Below are positions 55,301 through 64,000 of a stretch of 64,000 nt of DNA, in pieces; position 1 is the stretch's first letter, and each line of letters starts with the position of its first letter. The notes beneath the pieces were generated by a model. That model had not been told where the DNA came from, did no database searches, and saw nothing but the letters and a program-made list of their open reading frames with translations. Made by a program: the position numbers and the translations under genes. Source of the stretch: Blastocystis sp. Blastoise (taxonomy: Eukaryota; Sar; Bigyra; Opalinata; Blastocystidae); the NCBI GenBank assembly GCA_039096225.1, contig JBBPEB010000024.1, positions 372,001 through 436,000 of the forward strand. Reading direction: 5' to 3'.

Positions 55301-58300
55301 AGAATTAAAGAATAAACCATTAGGAAGAGAAGGAGATATAGTTAAAGGATTAAGATTACTTCCAGTTATAAGAGCAGTAATAGGTGTAATAGGAACATTT
55401 TTATATCCAATAGTTGTAGGTACTGTATATATTATACTTGGCATTCTTAATTCACAATTATTAATAATAGTATCCCAAATAGCAGGATAACCAAGTTTAC
55501 ATAATCTTGTTCTTGATCCTTCATAATTAATAAGATCTTCACATGGTAAATCATATTGTTGACCAATTTCTGTAAGAGGCCAATTATATTCAGAAGTACA
55601 GAAAACTATATCAATGTAAATGACAATAGTAGTAGAAACAGAACCAGCAGTATTCGTAGCAGTAATAGTATAAGTAGTAAGAGCAGAATTAGTAGTAGGT
55701 GTACCAGAAATCATACCATTAGAAGGATTTAATATAAGACCATTAGGAAGAGAAGGATAAATAGTAAAAGTTAATTCAGCACCAGTAACAGTAGCAGGAA
55801 TAGAAGAATAAATATTCTTATGTAAAGTAAAAGGAGAACCAGTATAAGCAAGATCAGTAGGAGCAGTAAGATAACATAAATCTTGTTCATCACCAAAAAC
55901 ACCAGCAGTACATAATCTTCTCTTAGCACCAAGATAACCAGCAGGACATTCTTGGAAAGAATAACCACCTTCAACAGCAGGTCCCCAAATACCAGAAGCA
56001 GCACAAGAAGAAGGAGTATTAGTTATATATAAACCAAATTCAGATAATTGGAAGTTACCATCACCACAATTTACATTATTAAAAGCACGATTAGAACATT
56101 CAGTAGCAACCATTCTATATGAATTATAAGGTTGAGAAGAATAGAAATCATAGGAGAATGTTTGTCTGTAACTAGTAAATAATTGTTGACGTTCAAAATC
56201 TAATAAGTTCCAAGTAATACCATTATCATTAGAACCTTCTATTCTCCAACTAGATGGAGATCTTTGATTACAATCATTAGCATTAGTAATCTTATAATGA
56301 TTAATAAATTCTTTACGACCATTATTGAAAGTATATTGATAAATAGCACCAACACATCGTGGACCACTAAGAACCTTTGTATAAATACTATTATCAAATA
56401 ATTTATCAGTACCTTCATAATCAGTCTTTTCAATATCAGACCAAGCAACACCATCAGTTACTCTGTATTCACCAGAAGCAATAAAAGCAAAGGATCCAGT
56501 AAATTCATTAGTAGTAGGAAGAGTTTCTTTCTTATGAAGTTCAATAGCAAGAACATTAGTACCAACAACAAGAATAGGATTAGCAATTAAACTAAGAGAA
56601 GCCTTGAAGAAAGACCAATTAGCAAGTTCAGAAGTAGCTAAAGTAGAAGAAGAAAGAGTACCAGTAGGAAGATTAGATCTCATGATTTCTTGACCATTAA
56701 GATAAACAGCAATACCAGCATAACCCTTAATACTAATTTCATAACCAGCAGAAGTAGCATCAATAGCAGAAACACTGAAAATAGTTCTATAATATTGAGT
56801 ATTACCAGTAAGAGTAGGTAAAAAGCCAGCAATACCAGTAGACCAAGAGTCATCAGAGAAAGAAGCAGTATTCCAACCAGAAGGAGCAGCAGAACCATCA
56901 TTTAAGTATTTCCAAGAAGTAGAAGAACCAATAACTTGACCAATATATACACTAACAGTCTTAGGAGATTCTTGAGAAGCAACAGTACCAGTAGCATAAA
57001 CATTATTATCAATATCTAAGATAGTATAAGTACCAGCACCCCAACCATCATTCATACTATCTGATAAAACAAGAGAATAAATACCCTTAGGTTTACAATA
57101 AGAGAAATATTGAGTAGCCCAATCAACAGCAGTAGTCTTAGTATCAATAACAGTACCAGCAGCATCCTTAAGAGTCCAAGAAGCTTCACCAGCACCACCT
57201 TCAAAATAGAATTTAAGAACAAAAGCAGTATTAGGTTCAGAGCAAGTAGTAACAGATAAAGTAATAGTAGTAGCAACAGGAGTACCTTGAATATTCTTAG
57301 CACTAATAGTATAAGTAGTGGGAGATTGAAGTTGAGTAGCAATACCATTCAAGTAACCATTAGAAGTATCCATAGTAAGACCAGTAGGAAGAGCAGGAGA
57401 AATAGTGAAATCATAATAATATTCAGAAGAAACTAAAAGAGCAGGAACAGTAACATCTTTATAAGCAACAATAGTAGAAGGAGTAAAACTGAAAGCAGGA
57501 ATAACAAGAGATTCAATATCTTCAATATATAATTCAAATTCACAAGCAGCATATCTGTTACTAGCTACTACTTCAGCAGCCTTAGATACAGTCCATCTAT
57601 AAGTAATATAAGCTTTATTATTAGTAGGCATATAGAAACATTGTCTTTGTTGTCTTTCTTCCCAAGAAACATTAGACATAGTACTTAAATCAGTGAAAGA
57701 AGTACCATCCATAGAACCAGCAACAACCCAATCAACAGGATCATAACCTGGAGCATCATAATTGGAAACAACACAATATTTATTAATAAGTTCAGCTCTG
57801 TTATTTTTAAAAGTAATAGTAGCATAATGAGGAGTAACAGAATCATGTAAACCAGTAATCCATCTAGAGCCAAAACTACCATCAAAAAGACCACCAGCAA
57901 AACCACCAATATCATTATTAGTAGTATAATAAGTACCTTCAATATCTTGTTGAACAGTAGAATCAGCAGTTAAATGGAAAACACCATCGAAAGTTAAATA
58001 ATAAGCTTCAGTACCAATATTAACAAGAGCAACAGCAATAGTAACAGAATTACCATTAGAAAGAGTAGAGAGTTTACCAGAAACACCCTTCCAAGAGAAA
58101 GAACTATCACCACCAGTAGGAGTAGTAGCAGTAGTAATAGGACCATCAGCTAAATTATATCTATAGACTTCATTACCATTTACATAAACAACAACACCAG
58201 CTCTAGACATAAACATAAATTCCCAACCTTTCATATTAGTCTTAGAAGTAACAGTGAAAGATTTTCTAAGAAGAACAATAGGAGTAGCAACACTAGCTAC

Positions 58301-60265
58301 AGGAAGAGCAGTAATAGAACTCCAAGCAGCATCAGAGAAAGTCATAGAATACCAATTAGGATCAATAACAGTAGCAGGGAAATATTTCCAACCAGACATA
58401 GGAGCAAGATCAAGACGAGTATTTACATAATATGTAGCAGTAGTACCAGTTTGTAAATAAAGACGACCAACAGTGAAATATTGATTAACACCATATTGAA
58501 CAGTAACTTTAAGACTAGAACCTTGATCCCAACCATTATTACCATCATCATTTAAAACAAATCTCATTCTACCAGCAACAACACAATCAGAATAAGTTTG
58601 GGTACCACCATTACCAACACCACTAAATACAGAAACACCAGCTTCAGAATAAGCAGTGAAACGTTCTTCAGCAAAATTAACAGAACCACCATTAGCCTTA
58701 GTAATAGTAACAAGAGACATAGCAGGTTGTTGACAACCTATAGAAACATATAATATTTAAAAATAGTAATTTATTTAAAGCAATAGAAAAAATATATATA
58801 TTATTATAATATATATACCATTAATAGTAATAGTAACGGATGTAGTAACAGTTTGATCAGTAGCACCATCCGTAGCATAAACAGTATAAACAGTCATACT
58901 AAAACCATTAGTAGGAGTACCATAAATATTACCATTAGCACTGTTGAAGAAAAGACCAGCAGGAAGAGCAGGAGTAATAGAAAAATCATAATAACCAGTA
59001 CTAGTAACCTTAAGATTAACTTCAACAAAAACTAAAACAGTAACAGTAGCAGAATCATATTGAATACCAGCAGCAGGGATAGCCTTATTAATAGCACCAA
59101 AACTAACTTCAGACATTTGAGCAGCACCTTCACCATTATTATTCACTATAAAATATGTATGTAAATAAGTATATCACATCGTAATATATATGTGTTTACA
59201 AAATATATATATAAAGTAAAAAAAAATAATAATAATAATTGGAAAAAAAAACATACAAACTTCTAACTTAAAAGCGTTGAACATAAGTCTATTAGAAAGA
59301 ATTTCAAAAGGATACATAGTCTTTCTAGAGGCAAATAAATTTTCATTTCTATAATCTAAGAATTTCCAAGTAACACCAGAATCTTGAGAACCATAAAATT
59401 TCCATTCTCTAGGATCTCTTCCTTGCATATCATTACCAGAACCAATAGCATAACTATTAATCCAAATTTTAGAGTTAGCAGGTAAGGTATAAGTAATTAC
59501 ACAACTTCGAGAACCAGAAGATAAGTATTGAGTACTAACGGTACCATCAAATAATTTTTCGCATTTTTCAGCAGTAGAACCAGTATTTTCAGGTACACAT
59601 ACACCAGTACCACCATAACCATAATAAATAGGTTCTAAAAAATAATACTATGTATAAAGTTATTAAATGAAATATAAATAAATAATAAAAAGTATAATAA
59701 ATAATAAAAATTTAAATAAATAATAAAAATATAAATAAATAATAAAAATATAAATACTCTCAGTTCCCTTAATATCAGATGCCTTAGCATCAAAGACTTC
59801 AGGAGATCCAATTTGAGTAGCAGCAGCATGAACTTCAATAGCAACAGTAAAAGAAGTAGTAACAGAATAAAGAGAAAGAGGGAATGCTAATGTTTTATAA
59901 GTAGCAGTTTCTTCAACTAAAGTACTAGCAGTATTAGCATCAGAAACAGCAGGTAAACCAACACGGGAAACTTCTTGTCCATTAATATAAACAATATAAC
60001 CAGAATTAGAAAGAATTTCCATATTGAAAGCAACAGCAGCTGTAGCTAATATTCCAGAGAATCTGAAATAACGAGTAGTGGTAGCAATAGTAGGGAAGGC
60101 ACCAGTAGCAGCAGATGACCAAGTAGCATCAGCAAAACTAGGAGCAGCCCAAGAATTACCTACTTGAGCAGCAGTAGAATACTTCCAAGTAGATCCATAA
60201 GAAAGGATAGAAGTAACTAGAAAAACAAAAACATATATTATGATTTAAATTTAATATATATATAT

Positions 60266-60310
<45 letters not shown>

Positions 60311-60758
60311 GAGTAAATTGAACAGTCTTAGGTGTAGCTTCACCATAAGCTAGTCCCATGCCAGAAACATAATCGAAGCCATCATAAGTAACAGTGATAG
60401 TAGAATAGTAAGACCAACCATCTCCATAACTATAAAAAAAAATTAAATTAGATTTAAAGAATGTAAAATATAGATAGTATTCAAAGAAATAATTTACATA
60501 CGAATCAGAGATACCAAGAGTATAGACAGTATTTAATAATAAGCAAACTTCAGTGACAGTAGTCACAGAATTGGCACCTTGACCATTAGCAACCTTTTGG
60601 TTAATATCAACAACAGCACCAGTGTAAATATTCCATAATTCTTCATAGCCATATGTAGTACAATAATGAGTAACAGTTACTGCGACAGAAGGAGCAGTAC
60701 ATACAGCATTGACTGATGCAATAAAAGCAAGAGCAAAGAAAAGATAAATTGACTTCAT
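52349..60758 (-). CDS. Giant modular surface protein, 2642 aa, type I membrane
   Basis: Six exons (minus): 60758-60502, 60429-60311, 60216-59758, 59634-59257, 59145-58819, 58737-52349; introns of 72, 94, 123, 111 and 81 nt, all GTAT...TAG, every join in frame. A signal peptide (MKSIYLFFALAFIASVNA) opens the protein. Three supermodules follow, each made of a DGWG-type domain (SYGDGWS, NNGWDQG, NDGWGAG), a jelly-roll domain with a (V/Y)VNGxEVYR-type strand, an F5/8C (discoidin)-like domain and a putative-Ig (He_PIG) domain with the PALPxGLxxNxxxGxIxGTPT motif. Then a Cys-rich + Ig linker unit, six tandem units of about 140 aa (CEDxINYEGxRTRLC + Ig), a SEA-like stretch, one membrane helix (ITTIILIVVVVILVILLILIFVL) and a Lys-rich cytoplasmic tail. 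Such architecture fits an adhesin or recognition receptor. Ligand unknown. The codons strongly favour third-position T or A, more so than in the BTB genes. Confidence 0.85.
53040..55620 (-). repeat. Six tandem ~420-bp coding repeats in the surface-protein gene
   Basis: Each unit encodes a Cys-rich segment (W..TE.GQQ..LPCED.INYEGFRTRLC...PAVW...INNC) followed by a putative-Ig domain (ITGGNLNPLTISPSLPDGL). Equivalent points (the INNC codons) fall near 53348, 53766, 54187, 54607, 55027 and 55455, i.e. 418-428 bp apart. Neighbouring units are similar at DNA level, so unequal crossing-over could change copy number without breaking the frame. Confidence 0.85.
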
Positions 60759-61004
60759 TTTGATATATCAAATAAGAAGTTAAAATAAAAGTCTCAAAGC
60801 TATTAAAACTTGTCAAAATAATGCATGATTTCTTTTTCCTAAGATGTATTAAATTCGTCAAGATTTTTGAGTGATCTACTAAAAAATTCTACAAGTTTTA
60901 CAAAATTAATATCAGCGCAACCAAAACCATTTGATAAACAATTTGGAACTATAAGCAATGAAATAATGAGTGATAACATCGCATATTTTTTTTTGAATAA
61001 TAAG
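60759..61004. promoter_or_regulatory. Shared spacer between the divergent surface-protein genes
   Basis: 246 bp between the two signal-peptide start codons. It must contain both 5' leaders and both promoters unless one gene is silent. The open frame running through it on the plus strand depends on a non-ATG start and is probably not coding, since the ATG at 61005 begins a clean signal peptide. Confidence 0.5.
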
Positions 61005-64000
61005 ATGAAGAATATTATTGTCCTCACTTTATTCATACTTGGTATGTACTAAAATCTATATATATTTATCGTATATAGCTATTGCTAACGCTATAACTTG
61101 TACCAGCCCTAAATCCGCTTATTCTATTAAGAGAACTTATGCTGGAGATGCTCATCAAGAGTATATCTATATTTATGAGGGTTCTGCTACTGGTACCCTT
61201 GTATTTCAGAAGAATGGTATTAATATGGCTAATTCAATCCAAACATACGAAGTTTGCCTTAAGAGTGGTCAACATACCTTTGTTGCCACTGATGGGTATA
61301 TATATATATATATTCATGACATTTGTTTAAAGAAAAATCGTGTTTTCTGTATAGATTATTGCTATTTGTTACATATATAGTGGTAGTAATGGTTGGGGTA
61401 ATGGTTCTCGTTTTGAACTTATCAATGGTAGAACTAATGTTATTCTTGAAGGTACTTTAGATTTTGGTAGTAGAAAAGAATGGACTATGTACCGTATGTT
61501 TTTGTTAAAAAAAAATTATTTTTTTTTCCATAATTTTATTAATTAAAAAAAAATTTATTTATAGAATTGATAGTTTTTTTTAGTTGCTTATTATATATAT
61601 CTATAGTTGGTGATATTGTTCCTGAGGTATCTTTTTGGAAATATAGTGCTGTTCCTCAAGGTGATAATTCTTGGACTACTTCTAGTGTTTCTACTACTTG
61701 GCAAAGCTATGTAAATGGTAACTTCCCTGCTAGTAGTTCTATGACTAGATATTTCACAATGGATGCTTATTTTCCTAGTAATCTTCCTGAAAGTATTGCT
61801 ATTTATGAAATTGGTGTTAAATCTGGTGAAGGTATTATTATCTATGTAAATGGTGTTGAAACATATCGTTTTAATTTACCTACTGGTGTTATTACTTCTA
61901 ATACTGCTGTTGTTGCTACTGAAACTGCTCTTTACAGAAGAGTTACTGGTCTTTTCAAGGATATATCTAGTAATACTAAAGTTACTATTTCTGTTGAAAT
62001 TCATGGTGCTGATCTTACTCCTAAAGCTGAAGACTTTGTTGCTTATATGTATCTTGTTGATGGTCGTATGTATTTAGTGTTATATATATATATATATATT
62101 TTATTTTAAATATTTTTTAAATATGAATAATAATTATATTAATAAATTATATATTAATAAATAAATGTTTGTATTCATTATTATATATTATTTATATATA
62201 GCTCAAGTTACTCGTACTCATGATGGTTCTATTAATTCTAATCATATGAATGATTGGGACAGTCAAAGAGCTGATAAAGCTTTTGATGATGATATTAATA
62301 CTGAATGGTTCTACAATGCCTTACCTGCTTGGATTGATTATAACTTTGATAATTCTAGAAAGGAAACTATTAATCGTTATTCAATTACTTGTGGTGTTGT
62401 TCAGACCCCTCGTCGTCCTAGTTCTTGGAAAGTAGAAGGTACTAATGATGATGAAACTTATGTCCTTCTTGATTACAGAACTAATATGAATTTCCCTGAA
62501 CGTGGATTTACTATGACTTTTGATCTTAATACTAATAAAATTGCTTATAAGACTTATCGTTTTACTGTTTGTATGTTTATATATATATACTTACTAAAAG
62601 TATTTTTTATAGTATCATATAAATATTATTTTATTCTTATATTTTTTATTTAAAAAATGCTATGACCATTATTTTATATAGTAACTTCCTTAAATAATCA
62701 TTATCAAGGTGAACTTGCTGAAATTCAATATTATGGTGCTAATAAGGCTTCTGTTGCTCCTGTTCTTAGTTATAGTTCTTCTAACTTAGTTCTTATTGCT
62801 AATATGGATACTATAAATGAATACCCTGCTGTTACTGGTTTCACTAGTTTCACTATGACTCCTGATATTTCTGAAGGTCTTTCTTTTGATAATTCAACTG
62901 GTTTAATTACTGGTACTCCTAGTACTTCTATTCCTACTCAATCTTATGTTATTACTGCTATTTATTCTTTAACTGGTGAAACTCAAACTGCTACTGTTTC
63001 TATTACTGTTAGTGAATGTGTTGCTCCTAATGTAAGAATTGATTTAGAAAAATATACTGCTTCTAATGTTTTATATGGTTATGATGAATATTTTGATTTA
63101 TATAATAATCAAAATCAATTAATTGCTACTCATAAGAGTCAAATGTATTATCATGATAGTGATTATTATCCTGCTACTCAAACTTGGAAGTATTGTTTAC
63201 CTGGTGCTCTTTATAAAATTAAAGCTTATGGTGTTGGTTCTGATGGCTGGTCTGGTAACTCTCGTTTAACTACTACTATTTATAATGGTTATACTTCTTA
63301 TAATGATCATACTTTTACTTTATATCAGAAAAAATCTGATGAATTCCTTATTAATGCTAAATTTGAAACTCCTGTTTCTACTTTTGGTTTATTTAATCAA
63401 AATGCTAATCCTCTTGAAAATTGGTATCTTCCTACTTTTATTAGTGACGGTTGGACTCCTATTGTTGATAATACTCCTGTAGGTGCTTCGAATGGTGTTT
63501 GGTATATTCGTCAAACTTATACTATTTCTGATCTTGCTAATATTAATTCTTGGGAATATCAATTTACTATGAGAGCTGGTATTATTGTTTATCTTGATGG
63601 TGAAGAAATCTATAGAAATAATCTTCATGCTGATGCTGTTGTTGCTTTTGATTCTTTTGCTTATTCAGGTGTTGCTTCTACTGAAGCTTATGTATGGGGT
63701 GCTGTAACTGGTACTATGGCTAAAATGACTGTTGGTACTCATGTTTTTGCTATTGCTTATGTCAATAAAGCAGGTTATACTGCTATTGAAGCTGATTTCA
63801 TTGGCAAACTTCATTTATTAGCTTCTTCTAATAAATCTAGTAGAACTAATTATATTGGTATCTGGGTAACTAATGAAGCTAATCCTGATGATGCTGCTCA
63901 ATCTCATGTTTTTGATCATGATCATACTTCTCATTGGATTTCTACTGGTAGTACTTCTTCTCCTGTTGAAGTTAGAGGTAGATTTGCTGCTAACAGATTA
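61005..64000 (+). CDS. Second giant modular surface protein, partial (runs off the window)
   Basis: Exons: 61005-61041, 61079-61295, 61381-61493, 61607-62065, 62202-62570, 62682-64000 (open at the window end). Introns of 37, 85, 113, 136 and 111 nt, all GTAT...TATAG and in frame. A signal peptide (MKNIIVLTLFILAIANA) opens it. Then come a DGWG-type domain (SNGWGNG), a jelly-roll domain encoded by a 459-nt exon exactly as long as its counterpart in the divergent gene, an F5/8C-like domain (SSWKVEGTNDDETYVLLDYR), a putative-Ig domain (SEGLSFDNSTGLITGTPS), and a second supermodule (SDGWSGN, jelly roll with VYLDGEEIYR, the start of a discoidin-like domain). It is a paralog of the neighbour, inverted. 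It lacks the intron that separates the discoidin-like and Ig domains' exon from the following exon in the left gene. The C-terminus and membrane anchor are outside the window. Confidence 0.85.

Noticed and set aside
53758-57942. Several leucine/valine-rich minus-strand frames inside the giant surface-protein gene
   Set aside because: They are alternative-frame readings of the repetitive coding sequence.

Overview
The window is nuclear DNA of a very AT-rich eukaryote, most likely a free-living or anaerobic protist. Coding exons carry ordinary codons, but intergenic DNA and introns are almost pure A/T. Introns are short (mostly 35-150 nt), begin GTAT or GTATGT and nearly always end TATAG or TTTAG. 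The standard genetic code fits every gene I could assemble. I cannot name the species.

Layout. (1) 1464-6401: a CACTA (EnSpm-type) DNA transposon. It has a spliced Tnp2-like transposase (minus strand, 4 exons, 917 aa), a divergent spliced 241-aa partner gene, and a right end finishing in a CACTA-type terminus. (2) 6825-44426: a dense, largely head-to-head cluster of two paralogous families. One is BTB-like + TLDc proteins (three copies; one intact, one with a nonsense codon, one frameshifted). The other is BTB-like proteins followed by many small exons that look like leucine-rich repeat units (four copies plus a 5'-truncated one). (3) Embedded in that cluster are two 5.4-kb elements in opposite orientation (23782-29183 and 31637-37079). 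They share the terminus CACTGGTGGGCAGCTTTTT and arrays of TATACCA sites near their ends. The DNA just outside them, including the last third of a TLDc gene, is identical between the two arms. (4) 44427-52348: about 8 kb without a convincing gene. It holds two related 68-nt tRNA-like cloverleaves, a strongly strand-asymmetric pyrimidine tract and a compositionally unusual island. (5) 52349-64000: a head-to-head pair of giant surface proteins sharing a 246-bp intergenic region. The left one is complete: signal peptide, three [DGWG / jelly-roll / F5/8C-like / putative-Ig] supermodules, six tandem Cys-rich + putative-Ig units, one transmembrane helix and a basic tail, 2642 aa in 6 exons. The right one runs off the window.

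How it fits together. The BTB/TLDc/LRR-like cluster behaves like a birth-and-death family: repeated divergent pairs, fresh disabling lesions, intron presence/absence between paralogs, and a gene-conversion-like tract next to inverted mobile elements. A Cul3-type ubiquitin-adaptor role for the BTB proteins is only inference from the domain. The surface-protein pair looks like an adhesion or recognition system whose tandem 420-bp coding repeats could change copy number. Exon joins and lesions were worked out by eye from the DNA and paralog comparison, so single-base lesions could be sequencing errors.
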